This document shows, piece after piece, positions 1 through 9,531 of a stretch of DNA of 64,000 nt (positions are counted from its first letter, which is position 1; every line of letters begins with the position of its first letter). The notes beneath the pieces were generated by a model. The model was not told where the DNA came from. It did no database searches and saw only the letters and a list, made by a program, of their open reading frames with translations. A program made the position numbers and the translations under genes. This stretch comes from Chthonomonas calidirosea T49 (GTDB lineage: Bacteria > Armatimonadota > Chthonomonadetes > Chthonomonadales > Chthonomonadaceae): the NCBI RefSeq assembly GCF_000427095.1, contig NC_021487.1, positions 558,001-622,000 of the forward strand, written 5' to 3'.

Positions 1-18
1 CGCAAACCAAACCGTAGA

Positions 19-2064
19 TTGAAACAAAAAGTTCAGTCACCCCTTTTCTTCAATCGGGAACTGAGCTGGCTTGAATTTAATGCACGTGTACTCGATGAAG
101 CAAACAACCCCAGGAATCCACTGCTGGAACGCTTGAAGTTTCTGGCCATCTTTAGTAGCAATCTCGATGAGTTTTTCATGATCTATGTTTCCGGCATGCG
201 CGAACGGGTGAGCCAAGAAACCGGCAAACTGCCCACCGAACAGAGTTATCTCGACGATCTTCGTGCTATCAAAGCGCGCCTCGAGCCGCTTCTTAAAGCA
301 CAGTACGACTGCTATCGCGCCCTGCTCCCCTGCCTAGCCCAACACGGTGTCCATATTGATAGTTACCAGGACCTCGGTGATAAAGAAAAAGCGGCATTAA
401 CAACCTACTTTGAAAAACAGGTCTTCCCTGTGCTAACCCCGCTCGCGGTGGATCCCGGCCACCCCTTCCCCTATATATCGAACTTAAGTCTTAGCTTGGC
501 GGTCATCGTTCGAGACCCTCTATCGGGTCAACAACGTTTCGCCCGTGTTAAAGTGCCTGAATCCTCTACGCTCCCTCGCATGGTACCCGTACCTGGCCAT
601 ACCTACCGTTACATCTACCTAGAAGAGCTGATCATGGCGCATCTCGACCGGCTCTTCGTCGGTATGGAGATACTAGGTGCCTATCCTTTTCGTATCACGC
701 GTAACGCCGACCTCGAGCTACCAGAACACGTCGCAACCGACCTCCTTGAGTTCATCGAAGAGGCCCTCGTTCGTCGCCGTTTTGGTGAGGTCGAGCGCGT
801 GGAGCTTTCCAGTCAAATGCCTTGCGAGATTCGTCGTACGATTATAGCCGGAGTGAAAGCTTTGGAAGAAGAAGTTTACACTGTAGATGGCCCGCTCGCT
901 CTTAACGATCTCATGCCTATCGCCTCGCTCGATATCCCTGAGCTACGCGATCCCCCTTTTACACCATCTATTCCCCCAGCCCTGCGAGGTGCCCAAAACC
1001 CGTTCGACGCAATTAAGAAACAAGACATCCTGCTTCATCATCCCTATCAGTCCTTCGACTGCGTTACCGACTTTCTGCGCGCCGCTGCAGACGATCCGAA
1101 CGTGCTCACTATCAAACACACCCTCTACCGCACCAGCGGCGACTCGCCTATCCTAAACGCTCTCATGGACGCCGCCCTTAATGGAAAACAAGTGGCTTGT
1201 CTTGTAGAACTTAAAGCGCGCTTTGATGAGGCAAATAACATCACCTGGGCGCGACAGCTGGAAAACGCCGGCGTTCATGTGGTCTATGGGCTGCTCGGCC
1301 TTAAGACACACTGCAAAGTGACTCTTGTCGTGCGCCGAGAGTCACATGGCCTGCGACGCTACCTTCATGTCGGAACCGGAAACTATAATCCTCGTACCGC
1401 CACCGTCTACACGGATATCGGGCTTCTTACGTGCGATGACGACTTCGGCGCCGATGCTACTGAGCTTTTTAACTACCTTACCGGTTATTCTCATCAAAAA
1501 AACTATCGTCGCTTCCTCGTGGCTCCCATTAATCTCCGATCTCGCCTGTTGGAGCTTATTGAACGAGAGATCTCTGTCCATCGCCCTGATACCCCAGGGC
1601 GTATCATTGCAAAAATGAATGCGCTCGTAGACCCAGAGATCATCCAAAGCCTCTATCGAGCATCTCAAGCGGGCGTGCAAATTGATCTTATTGTTCGCGG
1701 TATGTGCTGCCTTCGCCCAGGTGTACCTGGGCTATCCGAGAACATTCGAGTCATCAGCATCGTAGGGCGCTTCCTAGAACATAGCCGAATCTTCTACTTC
1801 CGTAATGGCGGAAGTGAAGACATCTACATTGGCAGCGCGGATTGGATGCCGCGCAATCTCGATCGCCGTATCGAAGTAGTTGTTCCCATTCTTGACCCTA
1901 ACAATCGTAAAGAGCTCCTAGAGGTCCTCCAGATCATGCTCGAAGATAACATTCAAGCCTGGGACCTCCACCCCGATGGATGCTACACACGACGTCACCC
2001 AGCTCTTGGGGAAGCCGAAAGAAGCTCGCAACGTATCTTGCTACAGCGATTAGCAAATGTATAG
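19..2064 (+). CDS. ppk1: Polyphosphate kinase 1
   Basis: Polymerises the terminal phosphate of ATP into polyphosphate. The N-terminal block FNRELSWLEFNARVLDEA is typical of PPK1. The two active-site histidines are visible as H431 (in LKTHCK) and H588 (in LEHSRIF). Their spacing of 157 residues matches the E. coli enzyme. Length 681 aa is normal for the family. The start used is TTG at 19, but the frame stays open to the window edge, so an upstream start is possible and the gene may be slightly truncated here. The dGTPase gene follows after 12 bases, so both are probably cotranscribed. Confidence 0.95.
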   Translation: MKQKVQSPLFFNRELSWLEFNARVLDEANNPRNPLLERLKFLAIFSSNLDEFFMIYVSGMRERVSQETGKLPTEQSYLDDLRAIKARLEPLLKAQYDCYRALLPCLAQHGVHIDSYQDLGDKEKAALTTYFEKQVFPVLTPLAVDPGHPFPYISNLSLSLAVIVRDPLSGQQRFARVKVPESSTLPRMVPVPGHTYRYIYLEELIMAHLDRLFVGMEILGAYPFRITRNADLELPEHVATDLLEFIEEALVRRRFGEVERVELSSQMPCEIRRTIIAGVKALEEEVYTVDGPLALNDLMPIASLDIPELRDPPFTPSIPPALRGAQNPFDAIKKQDILLHHPYQSFDCVTDFLRAAADDPNVLTIKHTLYRTSGDSPILNALMDAALNGKQVACLVELKARFDEANNITWARQLENAGVHVVYGLLGLKTHCKVTLVVRRESHGLRRYLHVGTGNYNPRTATVYTDIGLLTCDDDFGADATELFNYLTGYSHQKNYRRFLVAPINLRSRLLELIEREISVHRPDTPGRIIAKMNALVDPEIIQSLYRASQAGVQIDLIVRGMCCLRPGVPGLSENIRVISIVGRFLEHSRIFYFRNGGSEDIYIGSADWMPRNLDRRIEVVVPILDPNNRKELLEVLQIMLEDNIQAWDLHPDGCYTRRHPALGEAERSSQRILLQRLANV

Positions 2065-2076
2065 GAGCGTTATTCT

Positions 2077-3198
2077 ATGCCTCTCACACCACGTGAACGA
2101 CAGGAACAATGGGAACTAAGCTATCTCGCCCCTTGGGCGGCCAAAGCTGCTCTCTCGCGCGGTAGAGAAAAGCCAGAGCCACCTGATCCCGTCCGTACGG
2201 CTTTTCAGAGAGATCGTGATCGCATCCTCCATTCTAAGGCCTTCCGCCGTCTAAAACATAAAACCCAGGTCTTCATTGATCCTGAGGAGGATCACTATCG
2301 CACGCGATTAACTCATACCCTCGAAGTCGCCCAAATAGCGCGTACCATCGCCCGTGCCCTGCGGTTGAACGAAGACCTTACCGAAGCCATCGCTCTTGCA
2401 CATGATCTCGGACATCCGCCTTTTGGTCATGCCGGAGAAGAAGCTCTCGATGCTGCCTATCGCGAGTTTGTACCGGATGCAGGCTTTCGACATTATGAGC
2501 AGAGCCTTCGTGTTGTGGAACTGCTAGAATATCGCACGGATTTCGTCCCCGAAGACAACACCGAAAACCCCGACGGAACCCCTAAACAGCCTGGCCTGAA
2601 TCTAACGTGGGAAGTAAAAGATGGGATTGCAAGACATAGTAAAGGCAAAGCAGACCTTAACCAGGAAACCGATCTGCCCACCACTCTCGAGGGAAAAGTA
2701 GTTCGGATAGCCGATCGCGTGGCCTATATCAATCACGATATAGACGACGCCATCCGGGCAAAGGTCATTACCTATGCCGATTTGCCTCAAGATATTATGA
2801 AAACACTGGGGCGCTCCTATTCACAGCGTATTGCCAGAATGGTGGAGGATGTCGTGCTCACAAGCTGCGACCGCCCCGACGTAACAATGTCTGCAGCGAT
2901 GTCAGAGTGTGTTGATCGTCTCAAAGACTTTATGTTTGAACGGGTCTATTGGAACGCGGCCAGAGGAAACGAAGATTTGAGGAAAGCCCAGCATGTCATT
3001 CGTGCGCTTTTCCATCTGTATATGGAGCAGCCGGAGCTCATGAAGGGCGAAACGCATCTGCGTGAATGCTCTCCGGCAGAGCGTGCACAAAACGTGTGCG
3101 ACTTCATAGCAGGTATGACCGACCGCTATGCTGTGTCTCGGTTCGTTGCTCACTTCGTTCCCAAACCTATCCGGCGCGATGGAATGCCTACTTCTTAG
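2077..3198 (+). CDS. dgt: Deoxyguanosinetriphosphate triphosphohydrolase-like HD protein
   Basis: HD-domain phosphohydrolase of the dGTPase family, expected to hydrolyse dNTPs to deoxynucleoside and triphosphate. The N-terminal FRRLKHKTQVF block, the first His of the metal site (RLTHTLEV) and the HD pair with GHPPFGHAGE (around residues 85-125) are all present. Length 373 aa fits the shorter type-2 dGTPase-like subfamily. The ATG at 2077 has AGGAG nine bases upstream. The last 11 bases overlap tail-to-tail with the minus-strand pseudo-HtrA gene. The exact nucleotide specificity cannot be read from sequence. Confidence 0.92.
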   Translation: MPLTPRERQEQWELSYLAPWAAKAALSRGREKPEPPDPVRTAFQRDRDRILHSKAFRRLKHKTQVFIDPEEDHYRTRLTHTLEVAQIARTIARALRLNEDLTEAIALAHDLGHPPFGHAGEEALDAAYREFVPDAGFRHYEQSLRVVELLEYRTDFVPEDNTENPDGTPKQPGLNLTWEVKDGIARHSKGKADLNQETDLPTTLEGKVVRIADRVAYINHDIDDAIRAKVITYADLPQDIMKTLGRSYSQRIARMVEDVVLTSCDRPDVTMSAAMSECVDRLKDFMFERVYWNAARGNEDLRKAQHVIRALFHLYMEQPELMKGETHLRECSPAERAQNVCDFIAGMTDRYAVSRFVAHFVPKPIRRDGMPTS

Positions 3199-4129
3199 AG
3201 GGCGCCACCGTAGTACCTGAGGAGCTCGATGATGTCGTAGCCGATAGCTTCGCCGCACGCTCCTTGGCCTGCATAATAATCGTATTCACCGATTCGGCGG
3301 GAACCAAAAATATCTGGCCGAACCCACCTCCACTAAACAGACGCTGTACAATCTGCATGCCCATTCCACTCGAATCGGTGTCAACAACCGTAGGTGCCAA
3401 CGTGGTAAGTATGCCTAGGGGCTTCCCGCCTAAGTCGTATACGGGCAGCCCTATCGGTAAACCGGCCCCATCTAGCAGATAGGCATGGCGCGGAATCTGT
3501 ATCTCTCCGCAAATGGTGGTTATGTGGAAATAGGGTGCGTAATCGTACCCCTTGCTCAGGCGTGAGAAGAGGATGACCTTCTCACCTAACGTAGGCTGGG
3601 CGGCCTGGCTCATGTCCACCGCATCTAACTTCTTGCCTTGCAAATCGGTAATCTGAATAAAGGTCAACCCCAATATGGTATCCGTGGCGACCAGCGTGGC
3701 ATTGTAGTCTTTCTGTTCATGTCCTACCGTAACCTTGAAGTCGGTTGGGATGGTTTTGGACTTAAAATCTGTGTTATCTCCGCCACCTCCAAAGTTACCT
3801 AAAAAGCCACCAAAATCGAACGAGTAGCTGCTAGTTGCCAGCATGATAAGCCCATCCGGAGATACCACAACGCCCGTAGCCTCGGTTTTGCCTTCTGAAG
3901 TTGTTGATTGCCCTTCTGCGCTCATCTGAGTCTTGTAGACAATCTTTACAGTGACGAGCGCTGGTGTCAACCTCTGCATGAGCTGAACCGGGTTTTGTGA
4001 CTCGTGCCCCGAAAGCAAAGTACTCTCAGGCGTCTGCTGAGCCTCAGCTACTCCTATAAGTCCACAGAGCGTTGTAAGCGCAATAAATTGTCCGATAAAG
4101 TTTGTTATGATATGATGACTAACCGACAT
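3188..4129 (-). CDS. Secreted HtrA-like protein lacking the catalytic triad
   Basis: 313 aa with a signal peptide (hydrophobic residues about 10-28, AEA before the likely cleavage site). The body follows the trypsin-fold layout of the HtrA protease encoded just upstream, but every catalytic position is changed. TGVVVSPDGLIMLATSSYS aligns with the active His block and has no His. DTILGLTFIQI aligns with the Asp block. LPIGLPVYDLGGKPLGI aligns with GNSGGPL and has no Ser. No PDZ domain is evident. A glycine-rich loop (FGGFLGNFGGGG) and a Ser/Thr-rich tail are present. It starts 24 bases after the active protease, with GGGAGGGG nine bases before ATG, so the two are likely cotranscribed. Probably a non-catalytic periplasmic partner or decoy; this is inference. 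Confidence 0.7.
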   Translation of the reverse strand: MSVSHHIITNFIGQFIALTTLCGLIGVAEAQQTPESTLLSGHESQNPVQLMQRLTPALVTVKIVYKTQMSAEGQSTTSEGKTEATGVVVSPDGLIMLATSSYSFDFGGFLGNFGGGGDNTDFKSKTIPTDFKVTVGHEQKDYNATLVATDTILGLTFIQITDLQGKKLDAVDMSQAAQPTLGEKVILFSRLSKGYDYAPYFHITTICGEIQIPRHAYLLDGAGLPIGLPVYDLGGKPLGILTTLAPTVVDTDSSGMGMQIVQRLFSGGGFGQIFLVPAESVNTIIMQAKERAAKLSATTSSSSSGTTVAPSKK

Positions 4130-4153
4130 CGTCTATGTCCCCTCCCTTACCCC

Positions 4154-6244
4154 CTAGTTTAAATGAGCCCAGTCCGGCTGGATAAACACGAAATACGTCA
4201 ATGCTTGACGATGCACAAATAAAGTTACTACCTTTGGCTTGCTGTGTACCACCTCAGACATGACCCGCTTGAAACTGCTTACATCCTTGATCGATTGCCC
4301 GTTTACCGATAGTATGATGTCATCTACGTTCAAGCCGGCAATGTTCGCCCATCCTCCTTCCGTCGTTTCGGTTACAATAACCCCCTGCTGATCTAACGGC
4401 AAATGCCGCTCGATCCGGTCATAAAGCGTCAAATCTCTTACAGTAAACTCAAACGTCTTCTCTTGATACGATGGAACCTCCGATGCCGAGCTGGGCGATG
4501 CCTGCAAAGTTACTTCAATAGTAAGCGGCTTACCCCCTCGCAATATTCCTAAGGCCGCCTTACTGCCAACATCCAAGTTCTCAATGGCATGGGTTAACAT
4601 CTCCTCGTCCTGAGGGCGAGAGGCCTCTAAACTCTGCCCATTCAATGAGGTTATAATGTCGCCAACACGTAACCCTGCCTCACTTGCGTTGGTTCCTGGA
4701 AAGACTTCCGTTACCAAAAAGCCCTGTGTTCCCGGAACATGCAACACTTCCGCAATCTCAGGCGTCACGACCTCCGTGCGTACTCCAAGCCAGGCATGGG
4801 GAAGCTCAAAATCGGTGCTGGAGGTCTCCGGCTTCTCCATCCGCAATACGCTTAAACAGCTCTGGTTCTGTCGCAAATAGGCAACTACTAGACGCCCTTG
4901 CCGCTCATCGGCCTTCACCACCTGTTCCAGCGCAGCTAAATTCGGCGTCGGCTTTCCATCTACCGCTCGAATCACATCGCCTACAGCAAGCTTTGGCTGA
5001 GAGTTATCCGCAGGGTAGCCTGGGCGTATCCCTGTCACCATCAATCCGCTCGTATCCGGTAGATGATTAAGCAGAGCCATCATCGGAGTGATAGATCGAA
5101 CGGTCAGCCCTAGATCCGCTAGCTCGCTCTCATGCCCCAAATAGGGCTGCATGGGCGCCACCACCGTATGTAACGTAAGCACCCGCCCCTGCCGCAACAC
5201 CCGTAAGGTCACCCGAGTGCCGGGCTTTATAGCGGTTACCTGCTGATAAAGTAGTGGCACCTGTTCTAAAAATCGGACGTTGGTAGGCACCCCATTAATG
5301 CTTAACAGTACATCTCCTGGTTTCATCCCAGCCTCCGCTGCCGGTGATTTTGGAATAACGGCGGCAACCAATGTACCCGTCTTGCGTCCTAACTTATCTA
5401 CCGGCAACGGCTCAAATCCTAGGTACCCACGAACCACTTTCCCATGCGCGAGAACCTGTTCAAATACCCTCCGTACAAGATTAGAAGGGATCGCAAAGCC
5501 AACACCAGCCCCTCCCAACTCATTGATCCCCACAACCTCACCCTGCATGTTCACCAAAGGTCCACCGGAATTCCCTGGTAAAATGAGTGCATCGTGTTGA
5601 ATCCATCGAGTTAAAAGCCCTGTCTGCTGTCCATTATCTAGCTCCACCTGCTCGATGCGGTTTCCGGTAAAGTCTGTAAATACACGCTGAGTGTTTGAGA
5701 CGATTCCTAATGTCATTGAAGAAGATAACATCAATGGATTGCCCATGGCCAACACGAAATCGCCCACATGAAGAGCGTCCGAATTTCCTAATACAGCATA
5801 ATGCAGAGGCGCCTTCGGGTTCGTCCTCTGGTTTAAATTAAGCTTCAAGATGCTGATATCGGTTAGCGGGTCATCATAGATATCCTTCGCTTCTATCCGT
5901 TCCCCATCGGTAAGAGTACATTCAATATAGGTCGTGTGCCCAGCGACATGGTAATTGGTAATAACGTAGCCGTCCGGACTGATGATAACGCCGCTACCAC
6001 CCGCTAAATCGCGCTGAGCCCGACCTCCATCGTAATAGCGATAGACAACAAAGATATTTACTAATGCCGGATACACTCGTGCCTTAGCAAACGCGATCTC
6101 CTTGTGAAGCGTGTCTATGAGTTCCACCCTGTGATGCATTACCGATGAAGAAATCCCTCTCTTCACAGGCCGTGCACCGGTACAAGCGATTCCAGTACCT
6201 AATAGCAAGCCACTCAAAAATAACACTGAAAGACACCGCTTCAT
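4154..6244 (-). CDS. HtrA/DegP-type serine protease with four PDZ domains
   Basis: 696 aa envelope protease. The catalytic triad is H99 (VITNYHV), D129 (DDPLTDIS) and S226 (LPGNSGGPL). Four PDZ-like modules follow at about residues 285-375, 390-480, 495-595 and 605-695, each with an aGl.xGD.I..vnG-type core (AGMKPGDVLLSING, LAVGDVIRAVDG, AGLRVGDIITSLNG, AGLNVDDIILSVNG). Typical DegP/DegQ have one or two PDZ domains. The N-terminus (MKRCLSVLFLSGLLLGTGIAC) is a signal peptide, perhaps a lipoprotein signal with a non-canonical lipobox. The start at 6244 is chosen because GGAGAGAGG lies just upstream; a longer frame to 6307 would overlap the preceding gene. Lies between a TIM barrel gene and its dead paralogue in one operon. 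Confidence 0.88.
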   Translation of the reverse strand: MKRCLSVLFLSGLLLGTGIACTGARPVKRGISSSVMHHRVELIDTLHKEIAFAKARVYPALVNIFVVYRYYDGGRAQRDLAGGSGVIISPDGYVITNYHVAGHTTYIECTLTDGERIEAKDIYDDPLTDISILKLNLNQRTNPKAPLHYAVLGNSDALHVGDFVLAMGNPLMLSSSMTLGIVSNTQRVFTDFTGNRIEQVELDNGQQTGLLTRWIQHDALILPGNSGGPLVNMQGEVVGINELGGAGVGFAIPSNLVRRVFEQVLAHGKVVRGYLGFEPLPVDKLGRKTGTLVAAVIPKSPAAEAGMKPGDVLLSINGVPTNVRFLEQVPLLYQQVTAIKPGTRVTLRVLRQGRVLTLHTVVAPMQPYLGHESELADLGLTVRSITPMMALLNHLPDTSGLMVTGIRPGYPADNSQPKLAVGDVIRAVDGKPTPNLAALEQVVKADERQGRLVVAYLRQNQSCLSVLRMEKPETSSTDFELPHAWLGVRTEVVTPEIAEVLHVPGTQGFLVTEVFPGTNASEAGLRVGDIITSLNGQSLEASRPQDEEMLTHAIENLDVGSKAALGILRGGKPLTIEVTLQASPSSASEVPSYQEKTFEFTVRDLTLYDRIERHLPLDQQGVIVTETTEGGWANIAGLNVDDIILSVNGQSIKDVSSFKRVMSEVVHSKPKVVTLFVHRQALTYFVFIQPDWAHLN

Positions 6245-6273
6245 CGTTTCCTCTCTCCAAACGCACCCCCCAC

Positions 6274-7083
6274 TTATTCTACCAAAGGAGCGAGAGCCTG
6301 ATAGCATCGCTGCACTACCTCATCCACCTTTTCCAGCGGATAGTCCTTTGTGCCTACAATCTCGAGGGTAAGATACTTCAGATCGGACTTCTTCTTGAAT
6401 GCCGCAATGATCGCAGGCAAGTTCATGGCACCTCCACCGGGTATCTGCTCCTCCACCGGACCGATCGGCTTCTCACGCCCCTTCGTATCTCGAATGCGAG
6501 CTGTGCAAAGGTAGGGCAGTAGAGACGGGATCGTCTCCTCAGGGTTTTCCTGCTCCGGCGTGCGCCAAAGATGAGATGCATCCACGTTTAAACCGATGTA
6601 GTTCGCATCTACGTGTTCCATAAGTCGTAAAGCGGTTCGCGTAGAGTAGACAGCACAGTTCACGTGCGGCTTGATACTGATCTTTACTCCCGTCTCTCGC
6701 ACCACTCGCGACAATTCGTTCAGCAAATTTACAACCGTTTTGAACGATTCCTCGTCATCAGATACACCACCAGAACCGGTTGTGATAGCTGGCGCCCCCA
6801 AAATACTGCCTGCCTCCATGAGGCGAATAAAACGTTGGCGCGCGTCAGGGTTCAGTAGGTTTGTACTAGCCCCAATGGACTCTAGAGCTAGACCGCTATC
6901 GGCAATTTTGCGACCTAATTCCTTGAGTAACGTTGGAGATTGATAGACCTCCTGCGAAAGATGATCTCCCATTCCAGGTATCGCCGCCAATTCAATAGCC
7001 CGATATCCAGTCCGCGCTATGTGATCCAAAGCCACCTCGACGGGGAAACCACCATATAAAAGCGTGCTGCACCCAAGTTCCAT
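6274..7083 (-). CDS. Sugar phosphate isomerase/epimerase, xylose-isomerase-like TIM barrel
   Basis: 269 aa, AP endonuclease family 2 / xylose-isomerase-like fold. It opens with the beta-1 segment MELGCSTLLYGGFPVEVAL, followed by GYRAIELAAIPGM. Later come metal-site-like segments (KPHVNC, GLNVDASHLW, ARIRDTKG) and the final beta strand YLTLEIVGTKDYP. Substrate is unknown. The ATG at 7083 is preceded by GGGAGGT ten bases upstream; the open frame extends to 7362 but the extra 93 residues look non-coding. First gene of a likely three-gene operon with the HtrA pair (29-base gap to the protease). Confidence 0.85.
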   Translation of the reverse strand: MELGCSTLLYGGFPVEVALDHIARTGYRAIELAAIPGMGDHLSQEVYQSPTLLKELGRKIADSGLALESIGASTNLLNPDARQRFIRLMEAGSILGAPAITTGSGGVSDDEESFKTVVNLLNELSRVVRETGVKISIKPHVNCAVYSTRTALRLMEHVDANYIGLNVDASHLWRTPEQENPEETIPSLLPYLCTARIRDTKGREKPIGPVEEQIPGGGAMNLPAIIAAFKKKSDLKYLTLEIVGTKDYPLEKVDEVVQRCYQALAPLVE

Positions 7084-7505
7084 CTTTCTTCTTACCTCCC
7101 TCTTTTTAGAGTCGTGCATTTGGCCGACTTCGTTGCGTTTATGCGAACATATACGCTCTTGCCAAGGGAGATTCCTGCAGCCCATCTGAACAACTCTCTT
7201 TCCTCTTGTGAAGTTTCTACGGAGGCTCAGTGAAACGGGGTTCCTTACTCTCGTAGAAGAGGTATACTTATGATACGGTAAATACCGTCTGGCTAGCACG
7301 CAATGGCTTTGCCTTTGCCCTAGCGAGGGAATAGCGAGTGGTTCTCCTGCCCTGTTCGCCATCCGCTATTCACCATTCGCGACCACTTACCATCCATCAT
7401 TATTTTTGTTTCAAGTGTCAACTTATCGCACAGTTTGAAGAACAGAGGAGACCACGCTGCTTCCGAACTCCTAAAGAGCGCGGTACTCATATGGAGAATG
7501 TCAGT
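7084..7505. other. Gene-free divergent region
   Basis: About 420 bases between divergent genes. I see no gene, tRNA or strong sigma70 promoter pair. Part of it (7358-7401) is a low-complexity run of loosely repeated CCATTC/CCATCC units. The GGAGA at 7493-7497 serves the downstream mutase gene. Confidence 0.5.
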
Positions 7506-8699
7506 ATGAAACGTATCCTGCTTGTCCCTGACGGCGCAGCAGATGAACCCCTAGAGATACTCAATAACCGTACCCCACTGCAGGTGGCACGAACCCCCTA
7601 TCTCGACGAGCTCGCATGTGCTGGCTTAGTGGGCACCGTACAAGTGACCCCTCTCGATATGTACCCTGGTAGCGATGCGGCCAATATGGCTCTGCTTGGT
7701 TATGACCCCAGACGGTACTATACGGGCAGAGGTCCCATCGAGGCCGCTGCAATGGGTATTCTACTCGACCAAGAGGATGTAGCTTTTCGCTGCTCGCTTA
7801 TCTCTACCGACGGAAAGCAGCTTGTAGACTATAGCGCCGACCATATCACCACCGAAGAGGCGAGTCCCCTGATCGAATGGATCAATGAACGCCTCGCCAC
7901 CCCTTTTCGCCGTCTCTACCCCGGAGTGAGCTACCGGCATATTCTGATCTGGAAAAACGGACCAGCCCATGCCCAAACCGCCCTCCCCCATGAAAGTATG
8001 GGCAAGGCGCTGCAGGATATCTATCCAAAAGGCGAAGGCGCTGAACAACTACGACAATTCATCGAGGAGTCTTACGCTCTGCTAGATACCCACCCCTTCA
8101 ATCAACAACGCCGTGCCCAAGGTAAACTGCCCGCCAACATGCTCTGGCCTTGGAGCCCCGGTAAAATGCCCGAACTCACCCCTTTTCCCCATCTCCATGG
8201 CACTACAGGTGCTGTGATAGCCGCTGTCGATGTCATTAGAGGCCTTGGTCGTCTGGCTGGCCTCGAAGTGGTTAACGTTCCAGGAGCCACCGGCTATTTC
8301 GATACAGACTACGCTGCAAAAGGACGCTATGCCCTCGCTGCTCTACAACGTCATGGATTCGTCTGGGTTCATCTTGAGGCACCAGATGAGGCAGGGCATC
8401 AGGCCAATGTCGAGGAGAAGATTCGAGCGATCGAAAACTTCGATCGCTGGATCGTCGGCACTCTCGTGGAAGGCCTTCGAGGGCAAGAACCGTTTCGTCT
8501 CCTATGTGCACCCGATCATAAAACCCCTATCTCAACACGAGGACATGCAAAAGGCCCTGTGCCCTTCCTCTTTTTCGATTCTCAACGAATATCCCGATCA
8601 CCAAACCCCGTCCTGTTCGACGAGAGCGCGCTAACACGAGCCTCAGTACACATCGAGGAAGGCTGGAAACTTATCCGCTTCCTGTTCGATGATGCCTAG
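7506..8699 (+). CDS. apgM: Cofactor-independent phosphoglycerate mutase, archaeal (ApgM) type
   Basis: 397 aa enzyme interconverting 2- and 3-phosphoglycerate in glycolysis/gluconeogenesis. It belongs to the alkaline phosphatase superfamily. The N-terminal metal block is KRILLVPDGAADEP. The nucleophile Ser lies in YPGSDAANMALLGYDP, followed by GRGPIEAAAMG. C-terminal metal ligands are in HLEAPDEAGHQ and DHKTPISTRGHAKGPVPF. The start at 7506 has GGAGA eight bases upstream; ATG at 7491 in the same frame would add five residues but has a weaker site. Homologues in bacteria occur sporadically and are sometimes annotated as homoserine kinase-like. Confidence 0.9.
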   Translation: MKRILLVPDGAADEPLEILNNRTPLQVARTPYLDELACAGLVGTVQVTPLDMYPGSDAANMALLGYDPRRYYTGRGPIEAAAMGILLDQEDVAFRCSLISTDGKQLVDYSADHITTEEASPLIEWINERLATPFRRLYPGVSYRHILIWKNGPAHAQTALPHESMGKALQDIYPKGEGAEQLRQFIEESYALLDTHPFNQQRRAQGKLPANMLWPWSPGKMPELTPFPHLHGTTGAVIAAVDVIRGLGRLAGLEVVNVPGATGYFDTDYAAKGRYALAALQRHGFVWVHLEAPDEAGHQANVEEKIRAIENFDRWIVGTLVEGLRGQEPFRLLCAPDHKTPISTRGHAKGPVPFLFFDSQRISRSPNPVLFDESALTRASVHIEEGWKLIRFLFDDA

Positions 8700-8749
8700 T
8701 CACCTCAGCAGGAAGATCTTAAGCGCTAGAGCTAGAATAGCCTTTCGTT

Positions 8750-9397
8750 TTACCATTGAAAGTCCAAAACTCGTAAAAACGCCCTTGCAAGCACCATATG
8801 GCCAAGAGGGTTTGGATGAACCCTATCCCAGGCGATAGAGGCGGGATAGGCATAACGCATGACTTCGTCAAAAGCCGCTTGCGTGTCTACAAAGTAGGTA
8901 CAGTGCCTTTCTGCAATGCTTCGCACAATCGCCCCATACCTATCCATCATGGCTCGCATTGCATCTTCTCGATTTGGCTCGATGTAAAAAGGAGTCATGA
9001 GCACAAGCCCGCGTAGCAACGGCTTTGTCTGCACAACAAGATCCTCAAGCGTTTTTTCATACTCATCCGGATAAACATGAAGAGTGGGGTTCAATGGTGC
9101 GTCGAACTGGCGCCACACATCGTTGATCCCAATCATTATCGAAAGCCAATCGGGCTTTAACTCGAGGACATCGCTCTGCCATCGCGCTTTTAGATCGCGC
9201 ACGGTGTTGCCACTCACACCCATGTTCACCACTCGAATCTGCTTCTCAGGATACACTGCCCCAAGAAGGGCGTCCACAAAACAGACATAGCCTTGTCCTA
9301 ATCCACCGAAAGCGCGCTCCCCCACCGGGCGTGCGCGACCGGCATCAGTAATCGAATCGCCGATCATAAGCAGTTTTTGTCCCGTTTCTATTTTCAC
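8750..9397 (-). CDS. SGNH/GDSL-type hydrolase
   Basis: 215 aa with the four SGNH blocks: block I LLMIGDSITDAGRA (nucleophile Ser), block II MGVSGNTV (Gly), block III MIGINDVWR (Asn) and block V DRVHPNPLGH (catalytic Asp and His). This is the lipolytic/acetylxylan-esterase-like fold; no signal peptide is visible, so probably cytoplasmic. GTG at 9397 is chosen because AAAGGGGG lies six bases upstream; the frame extends to 9508 without a better site. Likely an ester or carbohydrate deacetylating activity, substrate unknown. Confidence 0.88.
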   Translation of the reverse strand: MKIETGQKLLMIGDSITDAGRARPVGERAFGGLGQGYVCFVDALLGAVYPEKQIRVVNMGVSGNTVRDLKARWQSDVLELKPDWLSIMIGINDVWRQFDAPLNPTLHVYPDEYEKTLEDLVVQTKPLLRGLVLMTPFYIEPNREDAMRAMMDRYGAIVRSIAERHCTYFVDTQAAFDEVMRYAYPASIAWDRVHPNPLGHMVLARAFLRVLDFQW

Positions 9398-9531
9398 ACG
9401 TAGCCCCCTTTGTAAAGTTGTTGTTCCTGTTATTCCAACATAGAAGCCGCAACTTCCTGCCTCCACAGAGCGTAAACGAAGACGAACGCTAATAACCTTG
9501 GCGTTCAAAAATTCTCACGGAGATTGTTGTA

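Noticed and set aside
7358-7401. Run of CCATTC/CCATCC-like units, possibly a CRISPR or short tandem repeat
   Set aside because: Units are too short and irregular, there are no spacers of equal length and no cas genes.
7408-7440. TTGACA on the minus strand as promoter of the TIM barrel operon
   Set aside because: No acceptable -10 at 16-18 bases downstream.
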